A stretch of 64,000 bases of DNA, from positions 1,199,501-1,263,500 of the forward strand of contig CP107220.1 in NCBI GenBank assembly GCA_025757685.1, in the 5' to 3' direction. The notes under the pieces were generated by a model. It was not told the DNA's origin. It did not search any database and saw nothing but the letters and a program-made list of their open reading frames with translations. Shown here piece after piece: positions 40,608 to 48,660 of this stretch. The DNA comes from Oscillospiraceae bacterium. GTDB lineage: Bacteria; Bacillota; Clostridia; Oscillospirales; Acutalibacteraceae. The translations under genes and the position numbers were made by a program. Positions within the stretch are counted from its first letter, which is position 1. Every line of letters begins with the position of its first letter.

Positions 40608-41866
40608 AGCTGCACGCCTCCTCTCAACTTGGTGATCCGGGTCTCCTTGGGGAACCAGAACAGATTGGGACTATCCATCAAATCCCCTTGCAAACCCTCC
40701 AACGGCACACCGCCGGAGATCAAAGATGTATAGATTCCGGCGTTCTCGCTGGCGTTGATGAGCACATAGCCCACCAGCTTGCCGTCCCGGAACACCAGGC
40801 GCTTGTAGCTATCGTCTGCGGCAGCCACACGGTCCGTATAGCCGTCGCCCTTAGCGTTGATCAGCCCGCAGGTGCAAATACGCAGACCGTAAAAATCAAT
40901 AGCGTTCACCGCATAGGTACCGCCGACGGTCAGGTCGCCGCCGGCCATTTGGCTGCCTGCGGCACGCCCTTGTGCCACTGCATTCGGCCACAGAGCCAAG
41001 ATTTTCTTACTGCCGTCCAACATATCCACAGACACGGCGCAATCCCCGGCGGCGTAAATATCCGGGTCCGAGGTCTGCATGGTGGCCGGATCGGTGATAA
41101 TCCCCCGCTCCACTGTCAGGCCCGCCGCCTCAGCCAGTGCCGTGGCCGGGCGCACGCCCACTGCCACCACCAGCAGATCGCAGGGCAGTTCCTTGCCGTT
41201 TTGCAGCACCACCCGCTGCACCGTCTTACCGCTGCACTTAGCCCGGGTCACCGTTTGACCCAGGTGGAAGCGCAGACCGTGGTGCTCTAAATGGCGGCGC
41301 ACCAGCTTGGCGCTCTTTTCATCTAAAATAGAGGGCAATACCCGACCGGACAGCTCCACCACATCTACGCTTTTGCAAATTTTGCTCAAGCCTTCGGCGG
41401 CCTTCATACCGATCAGCCCGGCACCGATCACCACGGCGCGGGTGTTCGCACTTGCCAGATCGTGCACAGTCTGGGCATCTGCCGCGGTCAAAAAGCCGCA
41501 CACATTGCGCTTGCCGCTTACATTCTGCATCGGCGGCACAAAGGGCACGGAGCCGGTGCACAGGCACAGCTTATCATAGCTATACACCTTGCGCCCGCAC
41601 TTAACGGCCTTTTTCGCCCGATCAATGGCGGTCACCTCTACGTCGGTGACGATCTCTATTTTTTGCTCTTTATAGTAAGCCGGGGTGCGCAAGCGCATTT
41701 GACCCCGCCGCACCAGGCCCTTTAAGTAATAACTGATAGACGGACGAGAGTACGGCAGATCCGTCTCCCGAGTCAGCAGGGTAACCGCGCCTGCCGGGTC
41801 CGTCTTGCGAATTTGCTCCGCCGCAGCCAGTCCGGCGGCAGAGGCACCGATGATCACATACTTCAC
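40604..41866 (-). CDS. FAD/NAD(P)H oxidoreductase of the glutamate synthase complex
   Basis: 420 residues from a GTG at 41866 (GGGAGG upstream; GTGA overlap with the ferredoxin stop); the longer open frame to 42091 is antisense-like noise over the ferredoxin. VKYVIIGASAAGLAAAEQIR is the FAD-binding GxGxxG-type motif, VVIGAGLIGMKAAEGL the NAD(P)H motif and PDIYAAGDCA the second FAD motif. It resembles nitrite reductase/NADH-rubredoxin-type flavoproteins rather than classical GltD, and probably feeds electrons to the ferredoxin and glutamate synthase subunits. Confidence 0.87.
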   Translation of the reverse strand: MKYVIIGASAAGLAAAEQIRKTDPAGAVTLLTRETDLPYSRPSISYYLKGLVRRGQMRLRTPAYYKEQKIEIVTDVEVTAIDRAKKAVKCGRKVYSYDKLCLCTGSVPFVPPMQNVSGKRNVCGFLTAADAQTVHDLASANTRAVVIGAGLIGMKAAEGLSKICKSVDVVELSGRVLPSILDEKSAKLVRRHLEHHGLRFHLGQTVTRAKCSGKTVQRVVLQNGKELPCDLLVVAVGVRPATALAEAAGLTVERGIITDPATMQTSDPDIYAAGDCAVSVDMLDGSKKILALWPNAVAQGRAAGSQMAGGDLTVGGTYAVNAIDFYGLRICTCGLINAKGDGYTDRVAAADDSYKRLVFRDGKLVGYVLINASENAGIYTSLISGGVPLEGLQGDLMDSPNLFWFPKETRITKLRGGVQL

Positions 41867-42303
41867 TTGGCAGCACCTCCCGCTTCTACCCAAACCAAGG
41901 CTCGATTGGGGCAACCCTTGACGCACGCCGGTTCTTCCCCGCCGCACAGGTCGCACTTGTAGGCAATATTGCCGGGCTGAATACACCCGATGGGGCACAC
42001 CGCCAGGCAGGTCATGCAGCCGATGCATTTGTCCGGGTCTACGGACACAATGCCGGTCTTTTTGTCTTTGTGCATAGCGCCGGTAATGCATGCCTTCACA
42101 CAGGCCGGGTCATCGCAATGACGGCAGTTCACCGCCACGGAGGCTACACGGTCGCCGTACACCTTTACCCGGCTGATAGGCGCCGGATTCTCATATTTAT
42201 TGGCTGTCAGCACATCGCCGGAGGCTGAATGTGCCGTTTTGCAATAGACTTCACACAGGTGGCAGTTGACGCAAAGTTCCTCTCGTGCAAATACTTTTTT
42301 CAT
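41863..42303 (-). CDS. 4Fe-4S ferredoxin subunit (HycB/DMSO reductase B-like)
   Basis: 146 residues with four cysteine clusters: CVNCHLCEVYC, CRHCDDPACVKAC, CIGCMTCLAVCPIGC and CDLCGGEEPACVKGCP, enough for up to four 4Fe-4S clusters. Electron-transfer subunits of this type link flavoproteins to redox enzymes. Between gltB2 and the flavoprotein gene, it most likely passes electrons from NAD(P)H to the FMN/Fe-S glutamate synthase core. The SD is AGGAGGACAG upstream. Confidence 0.9.
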   Translation of the reverse strand: MKKVFAREELCVNCHLCEVYCKTAHSASGDVLTANKYENPAPISRVKVYGDRVASVAVNCRHCDDPACVKACITGAMHKDKKTGIVSVDPDKCIGCMTCLAVCPIGCIQPGNIAYKCDLCGGEEPACVKGCPNRALVWVEAGGAAK

Positions 42304-42316
42304 CTCACTGTCCTCC

Positions 42317-43819
42317 TTATTCCCCGGCGTGCTTAATGCCCAAAATTTGCAATTCCCGATCAGTCAGACCAATACCACGGAGCATCAGTCTGTTGCCGCG
42401 CAGGGAGTCAACGGAGTTGATGCCCATGCCGCCCATGATCTCTTTCATCTCATGGTTCCAGGCGGAGAGCAGGTTTTCCACCCGCTGATGAGCGATCTCC
42501 GGATTCAGTCGCCGGGTCAGATCCGGACGCTGGGTGGCAATGCCCCAGTTGCACTTACCGGTGTTGCAGGTTTGGCACATATGGCAGCCCATGGCGATTA
42601 GCGGCGCAGAGGCGATATACACCGCATCCGCACCCAGAGCAATCGCCTTGATCACATCAGAGGAGCAGCGAAAAGAACCGGCAGCCACCAAAGACACGGT
42701 GGAACGAATGCCCTCGTCCCGCAGCCGCTGGTCCGCAGCTGCCAGCGCCAGCTCAATGGGAATACCCACATTGTCGCGTATGCGGGTGGGCGCTGCGCCG
42801 GTGCCGCCGCGAAAGCCGTCGATTACCACAATATCCGCACCGGCACGAGCCACGCCGGAGGCGATGGCCGCAATGTTATGTACCGCTGCAATCTTAACGG
42901 AAATGGGCTTTTTGTTATCCGTGGCCTGCTTCAGCGACCAGATCAGCTGGCGCAGGTCCTCAATGGAATAAATATCATGATGCGGAGCAGGTGAAATGGC
43001 GTCCGATCCCACCGGGATCATACGCGCATTGCTGACTTCCACATTCACCTTTTCACCGGGCAGATGGCCGCCGATCCCCGGCTTGGCCCCCTGGCCGATC
43101 TTAATTTCTACAAACTTAGAGTTATTCAAATAATCCTTATGCACACCGAAGCGGCCGGAGGCCACCTGTACCACGGCACAGTCGCCGTAAGACGCCAGGT
43201 CCGGGTGCAAACCGCCCTCACCGGTATTAAACAGCGTGCCCATATTCTTGGCAGCCATGGCCAGAGATTTTTGGGCATTCAGGCTGATGGAGCCAAAGCT
43301 CATGGCAGAGAACATAATGGGCGTCTCCAACATCACCTGCGGCGGCATTTTGGTCACGGACTTGCCCTTGCGCTCCACTTGCAGACGATCCGGTTTACGA
43401 CCCAAAATGGTGCGGATTTCCATCGGCTCCCGCAAAGGGTCAATAGAGGGGTTGGTCACCTGGGAGGCATTAAGCAAAATTTTGTCCCAATAAATGGGAT
43501 ACGGCTGCGGGTTGCCCATAGCGGACAGCAGCACGCCGCCGGTATTTGCCTGGCGGCAGATCTCTTGCTGATAGCGCGGGGTCCAGTTGGCATTGTCCCG
43601 ATAGTCGCACACATATTTTTCGATCCGAAGGGCGCCGGTGGGGCACAGATCCACGCACCGATGGCAGGCCACGCAATCCTGAGAATGGGACACCACGGTT
43701 TTGCCGTCCGGTCCAAAGCTATGGCACTCGTTGGAGCACTGACGCACACAGCAGCCGCAATCAATACAAAGTTCCCGATCCCGCACAATGGTGAACCGGC
43801 GGGGAATATAATTAATCAT
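42317..43819 (-). CDS. Glutamate synthase FMN-binding core subunit with N-terminal ferredoxin domain (GltB2)
   Basis: 500 residues from the ATG at 43819, overlapping the upstream gene by 8 bases. N-terminal 2x4Fe-4S domain (CIDCGCCVRQCSNEC, CVACHRCVDLCPTGA; about 18-65). Then the FMN barrel: FSAMSFGSISLNAQKSLAMA, GEGGLHPDL, IKIGQGAKPGIGGHLPG and DGFRGGTGAAP. CHMCQTCNTGKCNWGIATQ supplies the 3Fe-4S cysteines. It makes glutamate from 2-oxoglutarate and the ammonia delivered from the GATase subunit. Confidence 0.94.
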   Translation of the reverse strand: MINYIPRRFTIVRDRELCIDCGCCVRQCSNECHSFGPDGKTVVSHSQDCVACHRCVDLCPTGALRIEKYVCDYRDNANWTPRYQQEICRQANTGGVLLSAMGNPQPYPIYWDKILLNASQVTNPSIDPLREPMEIRTILGRKPDRLQVERKGKSVTKMPPQVMLETPIMFSAMSFGSISLNAQKSLAMAAKNMGTLFNTGEGGLHPDLASYGDCAVVQVASGRFGVHKDYLNNSKFVEIKIGQGAKPGIGGHLPGEKVNVEVSNARMIPVGSDAISPAPHHDIYSIEDLRQLIWSLKQATDNKKPISVKIAAVHNIAAIASGVARAGADIVVIDGFRGGTGAAPTRIRDNVGIPIELALAAADQRLRDEGIRSTVSLVAAGSFRCSSDVIKAIALGADAVYIASAPLIAMGCHMCQTCNTGKCNWGIATQRPDLTRRLNPEIAHQRVENLLSAWNHEMKEIMGGMGINSVDSLRGNRLMLRGIGLTDRELQILGIKHAGE

Positions 43820-44915
43820 CGTCTTCCTCCTTTGCCAGTTCCAGTGGGATAAATACCGGCTCCGCACCGCTGACGGACCACACTTTTTCCGGGTGGGGGC
43901 AGATCACGCGAATGGCGGACTCCTCTGAAGCAAAATACGCCCGATTGCCCTTGGTAGCCGCAGTCAGGGATCGCAATTTCAGCCGGTCGTTGATGGCCAG
44001 CAGCCCCTTGTTGGAGCCAAGGATCACAGAGAACGGCCCGTTCACCAAGGCGCCATTATAGATCGAGCGCAGGTTGGTAAAATACTCTTTCCGCTCCGGG
44101 TCCATACGGTCAATCTCGTCCCACTCCGGGGCCGTAAGCACATCGGCTGCCACATCAATGGGCAGCTGATGGTGACGGATCAGGTGGTCAAACAGATAAG
44201 TAATCACTTCCGTATCCGTTTGCATGGTACACACATAGCCAAACTGCTCAATATACCGACGGTTAGCGTCATAGGACGAAATCTCGCCGTTATGCACCAC
44301 AGACCAGTCCAGCAGATTAAAGGGGTGTGCCCCGCCCCACCAGCCGGGGGTGTTGGTAGGAAAGCGACCATGTGCTGTCCACAAATAGGCATCATACTGA
44401 TTCAGCATGTAGAACTCGCCCACATCCTCCGGATAGCCCACAGCCTTAAAGCAGCCCATATTCTTGCCGCTGGAAAAAATAAAAGCGCCGTCGATCTCGT
44501 TGTTCACATGGATCACGCACTGGGCGGTATATTCGTCCTCGTCCAAACGGGCCTCTTTCATCCGCACCTTATTGGGCTTGGCAAAATACCGCCAAATGTC
44601 CGGTCCATTCTCTATGGACGCGATCTTCTTGGTGGGAATGCGCTCGGAAACATCCACATTAAAATGCTTGAACAAAAACTCCTCGCAAGCGCCTCGTGCC
44701 TGTACCGACTGGTAAAACACATGAAAGGCAATATCCGTCTTGTGATCGGGATAAATGCCATAGGCGGCAAAACCGCCGCCCAAGCCGTTGGAACGGTCGT
44801 GCATCAAGGCAATGGACTGGATAATCTCCGACCCATTGATCGGCTCACCCTTGCGGTCAATAATGGCGGCAATGGCGCAGCCGGAGGGAATGCGCACTTC
44901 GCCCTCTCGCAGCAT
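43812..44915 (-). CDS. Glutamate synthase glutamine-amidotransferase subunit (GltB1)
   Basis: 367 residues from the ATG at 44915, chosen because AGGAG stands 8 bases before it; ATG 44921 and GTG 44924 are too close. Class II glutamine amidotransferase: the Cys in RIPSGCAIAAII is in the nucleophile region but not at position 2, so an N-terminal extension of about 12 residues exists and may be removed. AHGRFPTNTPGWWGGAHPFN and VVHNGEISSYDANRRYIEQ are strong family motifs. It hydrolyses glutamine to give ammonia for the FMN subunit. First gene of the split glutamate synthase operon. Confidence 0.92.
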   Translation of the reverse strand: MLREGEVRIPSGCAIAAIIDRKGEPINGSEIIQSIALMHDRSNGLGGGFAAYGIYPDHKTDIAFHVFYQSVQARGACEEFLFKHFNVDVSERIPTKKIASIENGPDIWRYFAKPNKVRMKEARLDEDEYTAQCVIHVNNEIDGAFIFSSGKNMGCFKAVGYPEDVGEFYMLNQYDAYLWTAHGRFPTNTPGWWGGAHPFNLLDWSVVHNGEISSYDANRRYIEQFGYVCTMQTDTEVITYLFDHLIRHHQLPIDVAADVLTAPEWDEIDRMDPERKEYFTNLRSIYNGALVNGPFSVILGSNKGLLAINDRLKLRSLTAATKGNRAYFASEESAIRVICPHPEKVWSVSGAEPVFIPLELAKEEDDD

Positions 44916-44962
44916 ATTCATCACTCCTGTATCTGTATTTCTTCAAAAAAAACCTATACTTT

Positions 44963-44991
44963 ATTGTACAACACTGTCGATTACCCGTCAA
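44963..44991 (-). promoter_or_regulatory. Promoter of the glutamate synthase operon
   Basis: On the minus strand TTGACG (44991-44986), a 17-base spacer and TACAAT (44968-44963). Further upstream lies the inverted repeat GTGAATTTCAC (45037-45047) and a second GTGAAT...TCAC pair (45066-45081), candidate activator or repressor sites. Confidence 0.72.
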
Positions 44992-45100
44992 TGCGCCCAC
45001 TATAAAAATCTACAACACAAAATCAGCATAATTATAGTGAATTTCACAAAGAATTGCGCTCTTCTCTGTGAATTACCGCTCACTTTTGGTTCTTTTGTAC

Positions 45101-45138
45101 AAAAAAGCGGCTTTGCCACCGTATAATGGCAAAGCCGC
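45101..45138 (-). terminator. Terminator of the amt gene
   Basis: Perfect 12-bp stem GCGGCTTTGCCA (45107-45118)/TGGCAAAGCCGC (45127-45138), then TTTTTT on the minus strand, 16 bases after the stop. Confidence 0.93.
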
Positions 45139-45153
45139 GATAGGTAGGGACGA

Positions 45154-46902
45154 TCAGTCGTCCGTACCCTGGAGAGCGTCATAGCCCCGTGCGCCGGTGC
45201 GCACCTTTACTGCGTCCTCCACATCATAAACAAAAATCTTACCATCACCGATATTACCGGTATATAGCGCCTCTCTGGCAGCGGCGATCACCGTTTCCAC
45301 CGGCACGGCGGAGATCACCATTTCCAGCTTCATCTTGGGGTTCAGGTTCAGCTCCTCGATTTCCACACCGCGGTACTTACGCACATGACCCTTCTGGGTA
45401 CCGCAGCCCATTACATTGGTCACGGTCATACCGGTAACGCCCACCGCGTTCATGGCGTCCTTCACCCGTTCCAGCTTGGCCGGGTTAAAGAGCATCACCA
45501 CTTCGCTGAGCTTAGCGTCCGGTTTGGTGGTATAAGTCTCTACCGGAACAGCCTTTTCTACCGGTGCAGCCGGCAAGCCGCTTTCCGTTACCGGCACGGC
45601 AGCAAAGCCGCCGACGGGCATAAAGTCCGCATAGGCAGAGGGCAGGTTGTGCTCGGTGGCGTCCAGCCCCTTGATCTCTTCTTCCGCGCTGACCCGCAGG
45701 CCCACGGTCTTGTTCAGAATAAAGAAAGTGATGGTCAGGGTCACTGCCGCCCAACCGGCCACAGCCGCAAAACCGATTAACTGGGTACCCAGCAGGTGCA
45801 GCCCGCCGCCGTAGAACAGACCCGTATGGGTCAGGCCGGACACTGCATAGCCCGGTGCTTTGTCCGTGGCAAACAGGCCTACGGCCAGCGTGCCCCAAAT
45901 ACCGTTGGCCATGTGTACAGCCACAGCGCCTACCGGGTCGTCAATATGCAATTTCTTATCCAGCAGCTCCACAACCAGCACCACCAGAATACCGGCCACA
46001 GCGCCGATGATTCCGGAGCCCAAAGCGTCCGTTACATCACAGGAGGCGGTCACAGCCACCAGCCCGGCCAAAGAGCCGTTCAGGGACATGGACACATCCG
46101 GCTTGCCGTCCTTGATCCAAGTAAAGATCATGGTGGTGCAAGTGGCCACAGCCGGCGCTACGGTGGTGGTCACCAGGATAGACGCCAAAGTGGGTACATC
46201 GGTAGCCGCCGCGCCGTTAAAGCCGTACCAGGCAAACCACAGGATAAACACGCCCAGCGCGCCCAGAGTCAAGGAGTGACCGGGAATGGCTTTGGGTGTC
46301 TTTTTGCCGGTTTTTTCGTCCGTATGGTACTTACCGATCCGAGGACCGAGAAAGATGGCGCCGATCAGTGCTGCGATACCGCCCACCATGTGAATGGCGC
46401 AAGATCCGGCGTAGTCGTGGAAGCCCAGCTTTTGCAGCCAGCCGTTGCCGTCCACATTCCAGACCCAGCCTGCCTCGATGGGATACACCACAGCGGAGAT
46501 CACTGCTGAGTAAATGCAGTAGGCAGAAAACTTGGTACGCTCTGCCATAGCGCCGGACACAATGGTGGCCGCCGTGGCACAGAACACCAGGTTAAATACA
46601 AAGTTGGACCAGTTGAAATCATTATAGTGGGTGAAAATGCCCAGGTTGGGCAGACCGATCACCCCGGCGATATAGTCCTGACCGCACATCAGTCCGTAGC
46701 CCAACAGAATGAACATCACCGTGCCGATACAAAAGTCCATCAGGTTTTTCATAATAATATTGCCGGCGTTCTTGGCTCTGGTAAAGCCGGTCTCTACCAT
46801 AGCAAAGCCGCACTGCATAAAGAAAACCAGCACTGCGCCGATCAAAAACCACACGCCGAACAGCTCGCTGTTCACCGTTTCCATGATTGTTTCAAGCCCC
46901 AT
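45154..46902 (-). CDS. amt: Ammonium transporter fused to a PII signal domain
   Basis: 582 residues; SD AAAGGAGGATTTT. Residues 1-430 are the 11-helix Amt channel (CAIHMVGGIAALIGAIFLGP, HSLTLGALGVFILWFAWYGF, AVHMANGIWGTLAVGLFATD). After a linker, residues about 465-575 are a complete PII/GlnK domain: KLSEVVMLFNPAKLERVKDA, T-loop GHVRKYRGVEIEELN with Tyr510 at the position of GlnB Tyr51, and C-terminal GDGKIFVYDVEDAVKVRTG. PII blocks Amt channels in response to ADP/ATP and 2-oxoglutarate; the fusion puts gate and channel in one chain. It lies downstream of glnA with a terminator between them. Confidence 0.94.
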   Translation of the reverse strand: MGLETIMETVNSELFGVWFLIGAVLVFFMQCGFAMVETGFTRAKNAGNIIMKNLMDFCIGTVMFILLGYGLMCGQDYIAGVIGLPNLGIFTHYNDFNWSNFVFNLVFCATAATIVSGAMAERTKFSAYCIYSAVISAVVYPIEAGWVWNVDGNGWLQKLGFHDYAGSCAIHMVGGIAALIGAIFLGPRIGKYHTDEKTGKKTPKAIPGHSLTLGALGVFILWFAWYGFNGAAATDVPTLASILVTTTVAPAVATCTTMIFTWIKDGKPDVSMSLNGSLAGLVAVTASCDVTDALGSGIIGAVAGILVVLVVELLDKKLHIDDPVGAVAVHMANGIWGTLAVGLFATDKAPGYAVSGLTHTGLFYGGGLHLLGTQLIGFAAVAGWAAVTLTITFFILNKTVGLRVSAEEEIKGLDATEHNLPSAYADFMPVGGFAAVPVTESGLPAAPVEKAVPVETYTTKPDAKLSEVVMLFNPAKLERVKDAMNAVGVTGMTVTNVMGCGTQKGHVRKYRGVEIEELNLNPKMKLEMVISAVPVETVIAAAREALYTGNIGDGKIFVYDVEDAVKVRTGARGYDALQGTDD

Positions 46903-46943
46903 AAAATCCTCCTTTTCATCAAAAAAAGCTTAAAAATGGAAAT

Positions 46944-46979
46944 AAAAAAAGAGCGCTCGAAAACAAAAGTTCGAGCACT
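46944..46979 (-). terminator. Terminator between glnA and amt
   Basis: AGCGCTCGAA (46952-46961) pairs with TTCGAGCACT (46970-46979), one G-T pair, followed on the minus strand by CTTTTTTT. It stands 42 bases before the amt start with no obvious promoter in between, so amt expression may depend on read-through. Confidence 0.85.
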
Positions 46980-47077
46980 CCATTGTGCTAAAGAATGCCG
47001 ACACCGCGCCAATGGCCCGGCGCCGGCAAATGACCGACCCTGTCAAAAGACAGTGCCGACCGTAAGAGAGGGCAAAA

Positions 47078-48421
47078 TCAATACAGTACCATGTACTTGT
47101 CGATCTCCCACTGAGAGACCTTGGTGCGGTACTCGTCCCATTCATTCTCCTTGCCTTCAATATAGTTATTGAACACATGGTCACCCAGGGTTTCCTTAAT
47201 AAACGGATCTGCCTTAGCGGCTTCAATAGCCTCTTTCAGGCTGCCGGGCAGGCAATCAATGCCGGCGGCTTTCAACTCCTCGTCGGACAGACCGAACACA
47301 TTGTAGTCAATGGGAGAAGCGGGGGTCATCTTATTCTTAATTCCGTCCAGACCGGCAGCCAGGCACAAAGCCATCTCCAAATAGGGGTTGCAGGTGGGAT
47401 CCGGGCAGCGCAGTTCTACGCGAGTGCCCTTGCCGCGAGCGGCAGGAATACGCACCAGGCAGGAGCGGTTGGAAGCGGACCATACCAGGTAAGACGGTGC
47501 CTCATAGCCGGGTACCAAACGCTTGTAAGAGTTCACGGTGGGGTTGGAGAACGCTGCAATGCCGCGAATATGGGCCATAATACCTGCGATGAAATTATAA
47601 GCGGTCTCGGACAGGCCCATCTCGCCGTTGGGGTCATCAAAAGCGTTCTTGCCGTCCTTCAAATAATACAGGCTCATGTTGGTGTGCATACCGGAACCGT
47701 TGATACCATAAATGGGCTTGGGCATAAAGGTAGCGTGCAGGCCATGCTTGGCAGCGTAAGTCTTAACCACATGCTTAAAAGTCATTACACGGTCGGCACT
47801 GAGCATTACATCACCAAACTGGAAGTCGATCTCGTGCTGCCCCTCGGCCACTTCGTGGTGGGAAGCCTCAATGGTGTAGCCCATATCCTCCAGGGCCAGG
47901 CAAATATCCCGACGGCAGTTCTCGCCGTGGTCGATGGGGTTCAGGTCAAAGTAACCGCCCTCGTCGCCGGTCTCCAGGGTGGGGTTGCCGTTCTCGTCCA
48001 GCTTAAACAGGAAGAACTCGCACTCCGGGCCAACATTAAAGCCAAAGCCCATCTCGGCAGCCTCGTCCATCACCTTTTGCAGCACATTGCGGGGGTCACC
48101 CATGAAGGGGGTCTCATTATCGGATTTATATACGGAGCAGATCAGTCGAGCGGTCTGCGCATTCTGGTGCTTTCTCCAGGGGAAGATGGTCCAAGTGTCG
48201 TAATCCGGGTGCAGATACATATCGGACTCATCAATGCGAACAAAGCCGTCGATGGAAGAACCGTCAAACATACAGTCATTGTCCAGCGCCTTCTCCAGCT
48301 GGGACAGGGTGATGGCCACATTCTTCATAATGCCGAACATATCCGTAAACTGCAAGCGGATAAACTCTACATTATTTTCCTGTGCGCTTTTGATGATGTC
48401 TTCCTTTGTGTATTTACTCAT
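47078..48421 (-). CDS. glnA: Glutamine synthetase type I
   Basis: 447 residues from the ATG at 48421 (GAGGAG 9 bases upstream); the longer open frame to 48550 crosses the leader terminator and is not used. GSI-alpha length: FMFDGSSIDGF-like start (CMFDGSSIDGFVRIDESDMY), PECEFFLFKLDENG, ASHHEVAEGQHEIDFQFGD, NGSGMHTNMSLYY and RIPAARGKGTRVELRCPDPT. It lacks the adenylylation-site insertion region of GSI-beta, as in other Firmicutes. It fixes ammonia as glutamine, feeding the glutamate synthase upstream in the window. Its leader contains a terminator (48485-48526). Confidence 0.96.
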   Translation of the reverse strand: MSKYTKEDIIKSAQENNVEFIRLQFTDMFGIMKNVAITLSQLEKALDNDCMFDGSSIDGFVRIDESDMYLHPDYDTWTIFPWRKHQNAQTARLICSVYKSDNETPFMGDPRNVLQKVMDEAAEMGFGFNVGPECEFFLFKLDENGNPTLETGDEGGYFDLNPIDHGENCRRDICLALEDMGYTIEASHHEVAEGQHEIDFQFGDVMLSADRVMTFKHVVKTYAAKHGLHATFMPKPIYGINGSGMHTNMSLYYLKDGKNAFDDPNGEMGLSETAYNFIAGIMAHIRGIAAFSNPTVNSYKRLVPGYEAPSYLVWSASNRSCLVRIPAARGKGTRVELRCPDPTCNPYLEMALCLAAGLDGIKNKMTPASPIDYNVFGLSDEELKAAGIDCLPGSLKEAIEAAKADPFIKETLGDHVFNNYIEGKENEWDEYRTKVSQWEIDKYMVLY

Positions 48422-48484
48422 AGCAAATACTCCTCTCTTAAGAAATGATAGATAGCACAGAATTTTCTTACTGCCAAAGGCAAT

Positions 48485-48526
48485 AAAAAATGAGGGCGCT
48501 CCGCTATCAACGGAACGCCCTCGTTC
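48485..48526 (-). terminator. Attenuator-like terminator in the glnA leader
   Basis: Read on the minus strand, GAGGGCGTTCCG (48522-48511) pairs with CGGAGCGCCCTC (48503-48492), one mismatch, then ATTTTTT. It lies between the promoter (48540-48569) and the ATG at 48421. GAACG (48526-48522) can instead pair with CGTTC (48517-48513), which would break the terminator stem. Confidence 0.8.
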
Positions 48527-48539
48527 TGAATACAATGCC

Positions 48540-48569
48540 ATTATAATCACATTGTCCCGGGTTTGTCAA
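48540..48569 (-). promoter_or_regulatory. Promoter of glnA
   Basis: On the minus strand TTGACA (48569-48564), an 18-base spacer and TATAAT (48545-48540). Transcription should start near 48533, only about 10 bases before the leader hairpin. Confidence 0.85.
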
Positions 48570-48660
48570 CGGTTTTTGACAACTTTGGCAAATCTTGTAA
48601 TTGGCGGCAGGAATTGTGCACGCCTTTTGTACAATATGCACAGGATAGACAGACTGTTTG

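Noticed and set aside
41867..42091. N-terminal extension of the flavoprotein frame
   Set aside because: It lies over the ferredoxin gene in another frame and has no domain content; the GTG at 41866 has a Shine-Dalgarno and starts the FAD motif.
47177..48448. 423-codon plus-strand open frame
   Set aside because: Antisense to glnA; shadow frame only.
48485..48569. ANTAR-responsive dual hairpin or glutamine riboswitch before glnA
   Set aside because: Only about 10 bases precede the terminator, leaving no first ANTAR hairpin, and the conserved glutamine-riboswitch core was not recognised.
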